From assembly GCA_020636505.1 (NCBI GenBank), contig JACJXR010000004.1:287617-351616 (forward strand): a stretch of 64,000 nucleotides of DNA, read 5' to 3'. The stretch is from Chitinophagales bacterium. GTDB lineage: Bacteria; Bacteroidota; Bacteroidia; Chitinophagales; Chitinophagaceae. A program made the translations under genes and the position numbers. Under the pieces are notes generated by a model. It was not told the DNA's origin, did not search any database, and was given only the letters and a program-made list of their open reading frames with translations. Positions 53,261 to 62,618 of the stretch are shown piece after piece; positions within the stretch are counted from its first letter, which is position 1, and each line of letters opens with the position of its first letter.

Positions 53261-54583
53261 ATGGAAAAGGATAAAAGCCAAAAGAAGGTACATCGCGGGT
53301 GGGCCATGTACGACTGGGGCAACTCAGCATACAACCTTGTGATCACCTCAACCATCTTCCCTGCATACTATATAGCCATCACCACCAATAAAGATGTGGT
53401 GCCGGCGGACAAAGTATCCTTTTTCGGAATAGACATCACCAATACTGTATTGCAAGATTATGCATTGGCCATAGCATATCTGCTGATCGCCATCATGTCT
53501 CCGATACTATCCTCCATAGCCGATTACAGAGGCAATAAAAAGAAGTACATGCGCTTCTTCACTTATATAGGTGCTGTATCTTGCAGCGGCTTGTTCTTAT
53601 TTACATCAGGCAGAGTGGAGCTTGGTATCATCCTGTTTGGATTGGCGGCAGTCGGATATTGCGGCAGTCTTGTTTTCTACAATGCCTATCTGCCTGAAAT
53701 TGCCGAAGAGAAAGACAGAGACCGAGTGAGTGCACTTGGTTTTGCATACGGATATATAGGCAGTGTGATATTGCAGATCGTCTGCTTGATATTCGTCTTG
53801 AAGCCTGAAATGTTTGGCATTACAGATGGCACATTCCCTCCAAGGCTATCGTTCTTGTTGGTTGGTATATGGTGGTTGGTGTTTGCACAAGTGGCATTCC
53901 GCAGATTGCCTAAAGGCGAGCCGTTGGAACAACACCCTGAACACAACGTCATCTCAAACGGTTTTCATGAGTTGAAAAAGGTTTGGCAGCAAGTAAAATC
54001 CATGCCTGTACTTAAAACCTATTTGGGAGCTTTTTTCTTTTACAGCATGGGCGTACAAACGGTTATGCTTGTTGCAGCAGCATTCGGAGCCAAAGAACTT
54101 AATCTTGCAACAGACGAGCTCATTACAACTATACTCATAATTCAATTAGTTGCGATAGCAGGTGCATACATCATGGCCAAACTGTCTGAAAAGTATGGCA
54201 ACCTGAGTGTATTGATAGCTGTTGTCATCATTTGGATGGGCGTTTGTGTATACGCATACTTCATTCAAACATTGATGGAGTTTTACATCATAGCAGCCGT
54301 TGTGGGTTTGGTAATGGGTGGCATACAATCTTTGAGTCGCTCCACGTATTCCAAATTGATGCCTGTAACAAAAGACACAGCTTCGTTCTTCAGCTTTTAC
54401 GACGTGACCGAAAAAGTGGCCATTGTATTAGGTCTATTCTCCTTTGGGCTTATCGAACATATAACAGGCAGCATGCGCAACTCCGTATTGGCGGTACTCG
54501 TATTCTTTGTTATAGGAGGCATCATTTTGTACATTGCCTTGTCAATAGCGAAAAAAGAGAATATACAAGCTTCGGTACGATGA
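53261..54583 (+). CDS. MFS transporter, UMF1 (Atg22-like) family
   Basis: 440 residues with 12 membrane segments. The N-terminal GWAMYDWGNSAYNLVITSTIFPAYY and PILSSIADYRGNKKKYM are typical of the UMF1/Atg22-like family, whose substrates in bacteria are unknown (amino acids are exported by the fungal relative). The start codon of the next gene overlaps its stop (ATGA), so the two are coupled. Confidence 0.9.
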   Translation: MEKDKSQKKVHRGWAMYDWGNSAYNLVITSTIFPAYYIAITTNKDVVPADKVSFFGIDITNTVLQDYALAIAYLLIAIMSPILSSIADYRGNKKKYMRFFTYIGAVSCSGLFLFTSGRVELGIILFGLAAVGYCGSLVFYNAYLPEIAEEKDRDRVSALGFAYGYIGSVILQIVCLIFVLKPEMFGITDGTFPPRLSFLLVGIWWLVFAQVAFRRLPKGEPLEQHPEHNVISNGFHELKKVWQQVKSMPVLKTYLGAFFFYSMGVQTVMLVAAAFGAKELNLATDELITTILIIQLVAIAGAYIMAKLSEKYGNLSVLIAVVIIWMGVCVYAYFIQTLMEFYIIAAVVGLVMGGIQSLSRSTYSKLMPVTKDTASFFSFYDVTEKVAIVLGLFSFGLIEHITGSMRNSVLAVLVFFVIGGIILYIALSIAKKENIQASVR

Positions 54584-55425
54584 AAGTAAATACGGTTCTT
54601 GCAGGATATTTCAAATTGGATGGTGGCGCCATGCACGGTGTGGTGCCCAAAAGCATGTGGCAAAGGGTAAACCCGGCAGACGATGCAAACATGTGCAGCT
54701 GGGCAATGCGTTGCTTGTTGATTGAACACAATGATAAAGTAATACTGGTTGACAACGGCATGGGTGACAAACAAGACGAGAAATTCTTCAGTCACTTTCA
54801 CCCACATGGAGACGATACCATTGAAAAGTCGATTGCAGCTCACGGATATACACCGGCCGATATTACCGATGTATTTCTTACACATCTCCATTTCGACCAC
54901 TGTGGTGGCTCCGTAAAACGTGACGGTGATAAACTGGTAACCACTTTCCCCAATGCAAAATATTGGAGCAACAAAGCACATTGGGATTGGGCCATCAACC
55001 CTAATATCAGAGAAAGAGCATCTTTCCTGAAAGAAAATATTGTACCCATAGAAGAAAGCGGACAGCTTCAGCATATTGACATTGCAGAAGGTGTCGAATG
55101 GATGCCCGATATACGGATACATTATGTGAACGGACATACAGAGCAAATGATGTTGCCTGAGATAAACTACAACGGTAGAACACTTTTGTTTTGCGCAGAC
55201 CTTATCCCAAGCGCGGCACATATATCACTGCCATGGGTGATGGCCTATGACATGCGCCCCTTAGATACATTGGCCGAAAAAGAAACAATGTTGAACAAAG
55301 CCGCAGACAACGATTGGGTACTGATCTTCGAGCATGATAGACATATAGAGTGTGCAACCGTAAAACGTGATGACAAAGGCAGAATAAGGATGGATGAGAC
55401 GTTTGAATTGTCCGATTTGAAATAA
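54580..55425 (+). CDS. MBL-fold metallo-hydrolase (lactonase-like)
   Basis: 281 residues from ATG 54580, whose bases overlap the MFS stop. The metal motif HLHFDH is in VFLTHLHFDHCGG, with further ligands in VNGHTEQMM and LLFCADLIPSAAH. The length and the C-terminal DRHIE segment fit AHL-lactonase-like or related hydrolases. Coupling to the MFS gene suggests the enzyme acts on the transported compound, which is inference. Confidence 0.88.
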   Translation: MKVNTVLAGYFKLDGGAMHGVVPKSMWQRVNPADDANMCSWAMRCLLIEHNDKVILVDNGMGDKQDEKFFSHFHPHGDDTIEKSIAAHGYTPADITDVFLTHLHFDHCGGSVKRDGDKLVTTFPNAKYWSNKAHWDWAINPNIRERASFLKENIVPIEESGQLQHIDIAEGVEWMPDIRIHYVNGHTEQMMLPEINYNGRTLLFCADLIPSAAHISLPWVMAYDMRPLDTLAEKETMLNKAADNDWVLIFEHDRHIECATVKRDDKGRIRMDETFELSDLK

Positions 55426-55509
55426 TATTACATTCTCTGGACAAAACCCCAACATATTAAGGCTGCTTTCATGTCTGTATTGATAAATTGCTTCTCTAAA
55501 GTTTACAAT

Positions 55510-57330
55510 ATGAAAACAGTATCTACACTATTGCTATTACTTGTTAGCATTGCAACTTATGCCACACCGAATAAAGTATACGATAAGCTTTGCGAAGTGA
55601 ACAAGTGTTGGCAAGAGCAAACCGACTTATCCAACATACAATACCCCGAATATGCAAACAAGAGCGACCGTGAATGGATACGCACCCACTTGCAATTGGT
55701 GGAAACTGTCTTGCGAAGCAGAAGCACAGCTCATTTAGGTGCCTCTCAAAAAAAGAACAGACTGAATACACTGAACCGGCTCAATGAATATTGGCATGGC
55801 GGTTCTTTCCCGATAAACGATGAATATGCTTATCGCACACCCATATTCATCGACAAGTACGATAACTTTTGTGCGGTAGGCTATTTGGTAAAAGCCACAG
55901 GACATGAAGATGTCTCCAGAATGATCGCTTCAAAAACCAATCTGGCATATGTCAGAGAAATGAACTACCCCGAGCTTTTTGCATGGGCCGATGAATATGG
56001 TTTTACAGTAGACGAGTTGGCATGGATACAGCCAAGCTATCCTTGGCCATATGAAGCTAATGAAATACCTATAGGGAAAGGCACAGATGGGGTTGTATAT
56101 AAACTATTTAATTACGGTATTGGTGTAGTTGTGGCAGGCAATTTCAATATGGTTGACGGAAATATGTCGGCTAACAATATCGCTCTGTTTTATCCAACAG
56201 TTAACGGAGGGCTATGGGATAAAGATAGCATTGGTGGTGGTGTAGACGGAACAGTTTATGCCTTATCTACACATAAAGGCGAGTTAGTTATTGGCGGTGC
56301 ATTTAACATACCGGGGAAATCATCAAGTAATATTGCCATATGGAATGGGGCAAGTATAAACAGCATGGGATGCATCAACGGTACTGTGTATGACCTGATT
56401 GAGCATGGAGGAGATGTATATGCAGTTGGCGATTTTGATGTTTGCGCAGCACTTGCTGAAGTTAATTTTGCAAAATGGAATGACTCCAACCAGTTATGGC
56501 AACAAATACCAGGATTAGAGGGTCATGTAAATACCATCATGGCAATTAGTGGCACGTTCTATTTAGGTGGCAATTTCAAATATCAAAACGACAGTTTACA
56601 CATAATTAAATGGACCGAAAAAAATGGTTTTGAGAAATTTGATAAAGATGTAGAAAAAGAAGTAACAGACATTGTTTACTACAAGAACCAACTATTTGCT
56701 AGTGCAAAAAATGCAAATAAAAACACATTGGACTGTCTACTATATTCATTACAGAATAACGAATGGAATGAGTATTTACATACATATTTTTTCGATACAA
56801 CAAATGGGTTACAACCTTCATACAATGCTTTAGCTGTAGATAATGACATAATGTATGTCGGTGGTCATTTTTTGGCATCAACCGGGCAAGATGCTTTACA
56901 CAACTCATTTAGTATTGATGGAAGAGCTATTCCTGATGTAAATACTGATGGCTCTATTCATGATATTCTAGTCTATAAAAACCAAGTTTTCTTTGGTGGT
57001 GATTTTAAATATGACCATACAGGGAAAAAGACTCTGAATAGCATTTGTACTAGAACTATTGAAAGGGTAAGTGTTCCAATTGTAAAAAACAACACTGTAG
57101 CACAGTTCAGCATACACCCCAACCCGGCAAACTACGCAATAACCGTTGAGAATAATTTCGGCGCAACTGAGATGAGGCTATACAACCTAAACGGACAACT
57201 GATAACCACACAGAAAATCAGAACGCAGAAACAGAACATCTACGTACCCGACCTTTCGGCAGGTATTTACATAGTGGAGCTACGCAATAAAGATGGCTTG
57301 TCGGCTACGGAAAGGCTAACGGTCAATTAA
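55510..57330 (+). CDS. Secreted propeller-like protein with T9SS type A sorting domain
   Basis: 606 residues from ATG 55510, chosen for its signal peptide (MKTVSTLLLLLVSIATYAT). Residues about 25-190 are a charged, mostly helical domain with several tryptophans (WIRTHLQL, NEYWHGGSF). From about 200 to 520 there are repeats of the form GGxF (VVAGNFNMVDG, VIGGAFNIPG, YAVGDFDV, YLGGNFKYQ, YVGGHFLAS, FFGGDFKYD), likely blades of a beta-propeller. The last 75 residues are the T9SS sorting domain: FSIHPNPANYAITVEN, MRLYNLNGQLI, DLSAGIYIVEL. It is exported by the GldKLMN machine. The central part is AT-richer than the ends. Confidence 0.9.
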   Translation: MKTVSTLLLLLVSIATYATPNKVYDKLCEVNKCWQEQTDLSNIQYPEYANKSDREWIRTHLQLVETVLRSRSTAHLGASQKKNRLNTLNRLNEYWHGGSFPINDEYAYRTPIFIDKYDNFCAVGYLVKATGHEDVSRMIASKTNLAYVREMNYPELFAWADEYGFTVDELAWIQPSYPWPYEANEIPIGKGTDGVVYKLFNYGIGVVVAGNFNMVDGNMSANNIALFYPTVNGGLWDKDSIGGGVDGTVYALSTHKGELVIGGAFNIPGKSSSNIAIWNGASINSMGCINGTVYDLIEHGGDVYAVGDFDVCAALAEVNFAKWNDSNQLWQQIPGLEGHVNTIMAISGTFYLGGNFKYQNDSLHIIKWTEKNGFEKFDKDVEKEVTDIVYYKNQLFASAKNANKNTLDCLLYSLQNNEWNEYLHTYFFDTTNGLQPSYNALAVDNDIMYVGGHFLASTGQDALHNSFSIDGRAIPDVNTDGSIHDILVYKNQVFFGGDFKYDHTGKKTLNSICTRTIERVSVPIVKNNTVAQFSIHPNPANYAITVENNFGATEMRLYNLNGQLITTQKIRTQKQNIYVPDLSAGIYIVELRNKDGLSATERLTVN

Positions 57331-57662
57331 TCGACCGGCACCCTATCACCATGTGCCTTAGGGCTTGATATAACCAAGAAATCAAGGTCGGCATCGCTGT
57401 TGTTCATGATACAGTGTGGCGTCTTTGGTGCTATGTGTAGACTGTCTCGGGATTTTGCTATTATCTCTGCCCCATCAACTAAGAAAGTAGCAACACCCGA
57501 CAGCACATAAAACACTTGCTCTGCCGATTCATGATAGTGATACACTTCTTTTGTAGCAGGTGGCATTTTTTCCTGTATGACACTCAATGCATCGGTTTTG
57601 AGTAGATGCCAACCTGCACAATCATCACCCCACAAATAATGCTCGGCGTTGCTAATGTTCAT
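57327..57662 (-). CDS. Cupin-domain protein
   Basis: 111 residues from ATG 57662. Single cupin beta-barrel: metal motif 1 in VYHYHESAEQVFYVLSGVATFLVDGA and motif 2 in HIAPKTPHCIMNN. Small single-domain cupins are often sugar isomerases, dioxygenases or binding proteins; no more can be said. Its stop overlaps the T9SS cargo stop by 4 nt. Confidence 0.87.
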   Translation of the reverse strand: MNISNAEHYLWGDDCAGWHLLKTDALSVIQEKMPPATKEVYHYHESAEQVFYVLSGVATFLVDGAEIIAKSRDSLHIAPKTPHCIMNNSDADLDFLVISSPKAHGDRVPVD

Positions 57663-57758
57663 TATCATGATCGAGTATTTCCACTGAAATTAGGAAAAAC
57701 ATCATATTCGCTTATTCCGCCTTCAGTATTCATAATATCATCTGTAAAGTAAAGCGTA

Positions 57759-57766
57759 TACCTTTG
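57759..57766 (+). promoter_or_regulatory. -7 promoter box for the FMN reductase gene
   Basis: TACCTTTG, exact TAnnTTTG, ending 10 nt before the ATG at 57777. No TTG at -33. Confidence 0.5.
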
Positions 57767-57776
57767 TGCCTGTATT

Positions 57777-58277
57777 ATGATAACCGTTATATCAGGCACC
57801 AACAGAAAGGACAGCATGACATTGAGAGTTGCTGCACTGTATACCAAGCTACTTAGAGCCAAAACCAAAGAAGTTCACCTACTCTCTCTTGAGGGGCTGA
57901 ACGTTTGGGAGCGTGGGGACGACCTGAAGAAAATCGAACAAAGACTGTTGATACCCTCTGACAAGTTTGTCTTCATCATGCCCGAATATAATGGAAGCTA
58001 TCCGGGTATTTTGAAAATGATGATGGACAACAGCGATATACGCAAATGTTGGTGGTACAAAAAGGCCATGCTTACCGGAGTGGCAGACGGGCGAGCCGGT
58101 AACCTACGCGGCATGGACCATATGACCAATGTGCTGAACTACCTGAAGATGAATGTATTGCACAACAAAGTCCCTCTTAGCAGAATAAATGACGAAGTGG
58201 ACCAAGCCGGTAATTTGTTGAAAGACGAAACATTTTCGGTCATTGACAAACAAATAGAAGAGTTCCTTGTTTTTTAA
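57777..58277 (+). CDS. NADPH-dependent FMN reductase
   Basis: 166 residues, flavodoxin-like. ITVISGTNRKDSMTLRVA is the FMN phosphate loop and FIMPEYNGSYPGILKMMMD the second FMN motif of the SsuE/YieF family. It reduces FMN, quinones or similar with NAD(P)H. The metallophosphoesterase gene starts 12 nt downstream. Confidence 0.9.
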   Translation: MITVISGTNRKDSMTLRVAALYTKLLRAKTKEVHLLSLEGLNVWERGDDLKKIEQRLLIPSDKFVFIMPEYNGSYPGILKMMMDNSDIRKCWWYKKAMLTGVADGRAGNLRGMDHMTNVLNYLKMNVLHNKVPLSRINDEVDQAGNLLKDETFSVIDKQIEEFLVF

Positions 58278-58289
58278 GCTTAAATCGAG

Positions 58290-59546
58290 ATGAGAACCCG
58301 CTTCCTGATATTTCTATCTATAGTCATCATTGCAGAAGTATACAGTTTCATAGCTGTACGATCAGCAATCAGGCCGCTTACACCCGGATGGCGCACATTC
58401 ATCACAATACTCTATGTGACAGTGACCATATTCACTTGGGTGGGTTTTGTATTCTTCAGAGTGCTTAACTGGGCTGAAATGCCACATCTCATCCGCAACA
58501 TCTACATAGCCTTTACCATGGGTTTCTGGGTGGGCAAGATATTGGTGGCTGCCGTAATGGCCATAGACGACCTTCGCAGGCTCTTTATGTGGGTGATAAG
58601 TATGTTCCTCACCGCATCGGCAGATAAAACCCAGCCCGATTTGGGCTATGGAGCAGGAATAACACGCTCTGTATTTCTGAAACGTGTGGCACTGATATTG
58701 GGGGGTACAGCCGTTGCGGGATTCCTATACGGCATTACCAACAGGTACAATTACCAAATAAAACGCATCAAACTATCGTTCGACAATCTACCGGCCGCTT
58801 TCAAAGGGCTTAAGATCGTGCAGATATCGGATATTCACTCAGGAAGCTTCGACAGTCATGGAGCTGTGGCACGAGGAGCGGAATTGGTGATGGAGCAAAA
58901 ACCGGACATCATATTCTTTACAGGCGACCTTGTGAACAATAAGGCCGATGAGATACAACCATATACAGACATTTTCTCGGGATTAAATGCTCCATTGGGG
59001 GTATACTCCACACTTGGGAACCATGACTACGGAGACTACGTGCAGTGGCCCACACCAGAGGACAAGCACAACAACTTAGAGCGCCTCAAGCAAACCCATG
59101 CGGATATGGGATGGAAGCTGATGATGAACGAACATGTGGTGTTGGAGCGAGGAAACGACAAAATAGCCGTAGTGGGTATCGAAAACTGGGGTGCCAAAGC
59201 AGGATTCCCCAAATACGGCGACATGAGACAAGCCTACTCAGGGCTGAACGAGCAAGACGTACCTTTCAAGATATTGTTGTCGCACGACCCGTCTCACTGG
59301 AGTGCAGAGGTGACCAAAGAGTACAAAGACATAGACCTGACGCTGAGTGGGCATACCCATGGCATGCAGTTCGGCATAGAAATACCGGGATTCAAATGGA
59401 GCCCTGTAAAGTACGTTTACGAGCAATGGGCCGGCATATACAACAAAGGCAACCAACACTTGTATGTGAACAGAGGTTTCGGCTTCTTAGGCTATCCCGG
59501 TCGATTGGGTATTCTACCCGAAATTACGGTTATTGAGCTTGCTTAA
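58290..59546 (+). CDS. Membrane metallophosphoesterase (YkuE-like)
   Basis: 418 residues. About four N-terminal membrane segments (to about residue 155) and a twin-like FLKRVALILGG stretch precede a calcineurin-like domain with KIVQISDIHSGSF, FTGDLVNNK, LGNHDYGDY, LLSHDPSHW and LSGHTHGMQFG, the full metal-binding set. Related enzymes (YkuE, LpxH-like, UDP-sugar phosphodiesterases) act outside the cytoplasm on phosphodiesters. The C-terminus VNRGFGFLGYPGRLGILPEITVIEL is conserved in this group. Confidence 0.9.
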   Translation: MRTRFLIFLSIVIIAEVYSFIAVRSAIRPLTPGWRTFITILYVTVTIFTWVGFVFFRVLNWAEMPHLIRNIYIAFTMGFWVGKILVAAVMAIDDLRRLFMWVISMFLTASADKTQPDLGYGAGITRSVFLKRVALILGGTAVAGFLYGITNRYNYQIKRIKLSFDNLPAAFKGLKIVQISDIHSGSFDSHGAVARGAELVMEQKPDIIFFTGDLVNNKADEIQPYTDIFSGLNAPLGVYSTLGNHDYGDYVQWPTPEDKHNNLERLKQTHADMGWKLMMNEHVVLERGNDKIAVVGIENWGAKAGFPKYGDMRQAYSGLNEQDVPFKILLSHDPSHWSAEVTKEYKDIDLTLSGHTHGMQFGIEIPGFKWSPVKYVYEQWAGIYNKGNQHLYVNRGFGFLGYPGRLGILPEITVIELA

Positions 59547-59734
59547 GCCTCCAACAACAAGCGATCGATGGTTTCTCTACGTGGAGAAAGCAGTTCGGAT
59601 TCAGCTTTAATGAGTAGGTGTTTCAGATCTCTTACAAGGTCGGAAAGGCGCTCATCGGATATATTTATCCGGTTGTCAACCTCTTCTGTTTGTATGTCCG
59701 TAAATGTAAAGTGTGTAAGTAAAGTTTTGTTCAT
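59543..59734 (-). CDS. Small hypothetical protein
   Basis: 63 residues. The C-terminal 40 residues (ISDERLSDLVRDLKHLLIKAE and onwards) look like amphipathic helices. Its stop overlaps the metallophosphoesterase stop by 4 nt, as other real convergent pairs here do. No family is recognised; it may be a regulator or antitoxin-like small protein, but that is only a guess. Confidence 0.5.
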   Translation of the reverse strand: MNKTLLTHFTFTDIQTEEVDNRINISDERLSDLVRDLKHLLIKAESELLSPRRETIDRLLLEA

Positions 59735-59829
59735 GTAAATGGCTTTGTATCATAAACGGATGCGAGAATTCTTTATTGCACATTTAGTTTAAAAAAATAC
59801 CATCTTAAGTAATATTTATCGTCATTTAC

Positions 59830-59860
59830 TTGTCATCAGTAGTCTCATTGTGTATTTTTA
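59830..59860 (+). promoter_or_regulatory. Promoter of the TIGR01777 gene
   Basis: TTG (59830-59832), a 20-nt spacer, TATTTTTA (59853-59860; last base off consensus). Confidence 0.55.
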
Positions 59861-59902
59861 AGAAGATATTAATGTAGCAACAGGAAAACGCCATTCTCTA
59901 TT

Positions 59903-60835
59903 TTGAAGACTATTGGTATTACAGGAGGTACAGGTTTGTTGGGTAAACACCTATCAAATCTCTTGGCTGAAAGCGGCTACAATATCATTGTCTTTACTCG
60001 AAATCCCGATAAAAAAAGGAAATACATTAAAAACACAAGCTATGCGGCTTGGGACCCCTACAAAAAAGAAATAGACCGTGCTTCTTTGGCAAAGGTAAAT
60101 GCCATGGTTCACCTCGCAGGAGCAGGGGTTGCAGATAAGCGATGGACTGAGCAACGCAAAAGGGTGATAGTGGACAGCAGAGTGATGAGCACGGAATTTC
60201 TTGTTGAGGAATTGAAAAACAATGCCCCCAACTGTAATACCTTGATATGTTCTTCTGCCATAGGCTATTACGGTGCAGACAGTAGCGATACCCCCTTTAC
60301 CGAAAATGATGCTCCGGCAAACGACTTCTTGGCACGTACTTGCGTTGAATGGGAAAAGGCCTCCGAGACGGCCAAAGATTTCACAAGGCGAGTAGTGTTG
60401 CGTATAGGTATCGTACTGGCCAGAGAAAGTGGCGCACTTCATGAACTGCTTCGCCCGATGAAATTCGGTTTCATGACCATTCTTGGCTCGGGAGAACAAA
60501 TGGTGAGTTGGATACACATTACCGACATGGTGCGTATGCTAAGATTTGCTATCGAAAGGACAGAAGTATCGGGTATATACAATGCCGTTGCTCCTAAACC
60601 TGTGACACACAGTGCATTGATGAGCAACGCCGCAGCCAACAGAAGAGGGATTAAAATATTTATGCCTGTACCGGCACCACTATTGAAACTGTCTGTTGGA
60701 GAAATGAGCACAGAAGTATTGAAAAGCTGTACTGTCAGCGCTCAAAAAATGATAGATGCAGGCTTCAAGTTCGAACACAACTATATTGACACTGCGCTGA
60801 AGGACTTGATGAGCAGAAATAAAGGCAAAAAGTAA
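59903..60835 (+). CDS. TIGR01777 family NAD-dependent epimerase (SDR39U1-like)
   Basis: 310 residues starting at TTG; this is the only start that gives the expected KTIGITGGTGLLGKHL Rossmann opening, and an in-frame stop lies 31 nt upstream. Family motifs are MVHLAGAGVADKRWTEQRKRVIVDSRV, SSAIGYYG and VSWIHITDMVRML. TIGR01777 proteins (YfcH in E. coli) are extended short-chain dehydrogenases of unknown substrate, found from bacteria to human SDR39U1. Confidence 0.9.
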   Translation: MKTIGITGGTGLLGKHLSNLLAESGYNIIVFTRNPDKKRKYIKNTSYAAWDPYKKEIDRASLAKVNAMVHLAGAGVADKRWTEQRKRVIVDSRVMSTEFLVEELKNNAPNCNTLICSSAIGYYGADSSDTPFTENDAPANDFLARTCVEWEKASETAKDFTRRVVLRIGIVLARESGALHELLRPMKFGFMTILGSGEQMVSWIHITDMVRMLRFAIERTEVSGIYNAVAPKPVTHSALMSNAAANRRGIKIFMPVPAPLLKLSVGEMSTEVLKSCTVSAQKMIDAGFKFEHNYIDTALKDLMSRNKGKK

Positions 60836-60840
60836 ACCGA

Positions 60841-62043
60841 TCAAGAGTAAGCATACTCACTCATATATTCATACTCGCTCGTCAGTTTTCCATTCTCACA
60901 TATTGTTGCCCTGCGTATAATATCGCTATCGTTTGCAAGCAGTTGCTTCAACACATACTTCTCAAAATGAGCACCGAAATAATGTGATGCATCTTTGGGC
61001 AGTTCATTGGGAAGATTGTCCACCGCCATCACATCCACCACTTTTTTCGAGTTGATATATGGTTTCGTTTTTTGAAGCGTATTCCTATCGATACCATACA
61101 CAGGGTCAGAAATAGAGGTTGCGCCTACGTTGATAGGTACTGATCCATTGATGTCACAGGTAACATCGGCTATAACGCTTATACGCCAATCTTCTCTGCC
61201 AACATCCTCCTTCTCAAACAATCGTGCAATGTGCTCATCCCAGTATATACCGTTGATGAGGATATCTGTTTGAGGGATATAACGCTCAAATAGGCATTTA
61301 TAAATCTCAGGCTCCGTATGAAAGTCGTTGCGGTAATACCTGCCCGTATCGCGCCTTGCATATAAGGCATTACCCTTAAGGTGAGTATATACAGGGTAAT
61401 CATACTCAAGCTGCAAATAATCTTCGGGTTCTACGGATTCTATATCCAAGTTGGTCATCACCTCCACTATACCAGCAGCCACCCTACCCGAGCCTGTAAC
61501 CACGATCTTTACAGGAGGCAACTTCTTACCTCTATAAAAATTTATCATGTCATGATAACTATCAAGCGTATGAGCGGCAGGCATATCATATAGACCAAAC
61601 TTCTTTCCGTATGTAAGTAACCCATTATGCGCACCTACTATACCGGCAAAAAGGCCAAAGCCCAATATCCTTTGCTCGTCGGCATGAGTAAGGCACTCGT
61701 AGTCTATCATTCTGATGTTCTTTTCTATCAAAGCATGCATCAACTTTTGATTGTAAGGCTGCATTTTTTTGGTGTGCGAAAAGAACATATAAGTCTTACC
61801 CTGTATCAAATGCTCCACAGGCACTTCCTTTATTCCCAACAACACATCACAGCCTCTTACATCATCCGTCACTTCAATTCCCATGCTCCTGTATTCGTCG
61901 TCGGAATAACACCTACCGGACGACTCCTCTACCATTATTTGTATATCTTTATTGGCTTGCATAATGCTTTTGCATTGTGCAGGTGTAAGTGCGACACGAT
62001 TGTCGGCCGGCACTTTTCTTTCCTTGATAAGTCCTATCCTCAT
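60841..62043 (-). CDS. Saccharopine dehydrogenase (LYS1)-like / alanine-dehydrogenase-type oxidoreductase
   Basis: 400 residues. The N-terminal AlaDh/PNT domain (MRIGLIKERKVPADNRVALTPAQC) and the Rossmann core with VVTGSGRVAAGIVEV are followed by VMAVDNLPNELPKDASHYFG, which matches the saccharopine-dehydrogenase (lysine-forming, LYS1) end rather than alanine dehydrogenase. Such enzymes interconvert saccharopine with lysine and 2-oxoglutarate or run related steps; Bacteroidota copies are uncharacterised. It diverges from hscB. Confidence 0.8.
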   Translation of the reverse strand: MRIGLIKERKVPADNRVALTPAQCKSIMQANKDIQIMVEESSGRCYSDDEYRSMGIEVTDDVRGCDVLLGIKEVPVEHLIQGKTYMFFSHTKKMQPYNQKLMHALIEKNIRMIDYECLTHADEQRILGFGLFAGIVGAHNGLLTYGKKFGLYDMPAAHTLDSYHDMINFYRGKKLPPVKIVVTGSGRVAAGIVEVMTNLDIESVEPEDYLQLEYDYPVYTHLKGNALYARRDTGRYYRNDFHTEPEIYKCLFERYIPQTDILINGIYWDEHIARLFEKEDVGREDWRISVIADVTCDINGSVPINVGATSISDPVYGIDRNTLQKTKPYINSKKVVDVMAVDNLPNELPKDASHYFGAHFEKYVLKQLLANDSDIIRRATICENGKLTSEYEYMSEYAYS

Positions 62044-62063
62044 TAGACGGGTTGTTTTGTATT

Positions 62064-62071
62064 CAAAACTA
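62064..62071 (-). promoter_or_regulatory. -7 promoter box for the LYS1-like gene
   Basis: Minus strand TAGTTTTG, exact TAnnTTTG, 20 nt before the ATG at 62043. No TTG at -33. Confidence 0.45.
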
Positions 62072-62078
62072 ACTTAAG

Positions 62079-62086
62079 CAAATTTG
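62079..62086 (+). promoter_or_regulatory. -7 promoter box for hscB
   Basis: CAAATTTG (one mismatch to TAnnTTTG), 19 nt after a TTG (62057-62059 region), ending 4 nt before the hscB ATG. The sequence GCAAATTTGC is palindromic. Confidence 0.45.
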
Positions 62087-62090
62087 CCTG

Positions 62091-62615
62091 ATGGTTAATT
62101 ATTTTGAGTTTTATAATATCGAAGAGCGCTTTCATCCCGATGCGGCGGCAGTGAAATCGAAATACTATGAATTGAGCCGCAAGTATCACCCGGACAGATA
62201 TACATTGGCTGATGCAGGAGAGCAGGCCGAAATGCTGAGGTTATCCTCCATCAACAATGATGCATATAAAAGCCTGAAAGATGAGTACAGCACCATGAAA
62301 TATCTGCTACTTGCCAAGGGTGTAATCGAAGAAGAAGAAAAGTACAATCTCCCGCCTGACTTTCTGATGGAAATGATGGACTTGAACGAGGTGGTGAGTG
62401 AACTGGAAATGGAGCCTGAAAATCAAGAACTGAAACAGAGAGCACAGCAGTTGGTGGACGAGCAAATGAAACAATGGGATGAAGAAACCTTACCATTGAC
62501 CAAGGCATATGACGAGGGGGATAAAAGCCAAGAACTGTTGTCTCAAATAAAAGACCGCTATTACCGCAAGAAATACCTGTTGCGCATCAGTGATAGAATG
62601 AACAACATCAACTAA
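62091..62615 (+). CDS. hscB: Fe-S cluster assembly co-chaperone HscB
   Basis: 174 residues. N-terminal J-domain (about 1-75; FEFYNIEERFHPD at the start, the essential HPD at 33-35 in YHPDRYTLA) and a C-terminal three-helix IscU-binding domain (about 90-174; LPPDFLMEMMDLNEVVSELE). This two-domain form is HscB, not DnaJ. It brings IscU to HscA, whose gene is at the left edge of the window. The DUF1223 gene begins 3 nt after its stop. Confidence 0.93.
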   Translation: MVNYFEFYNIEERFHPDAAAVKSKYYELSRKYHPDRYTLADAGEQAEMLRLSSINNDAYKSLKDEYSTMKYLLLAKGVIEEEEKYNLPPDFLMEMMDLNEVVSELEMEPENQELKQRAQQLVDEQMKQWDEETLPLTKAYDEGDKSQELLSQIKDRYYRKKYLLRISDRMNNIN

Positions 62616-62618
62616 GTA

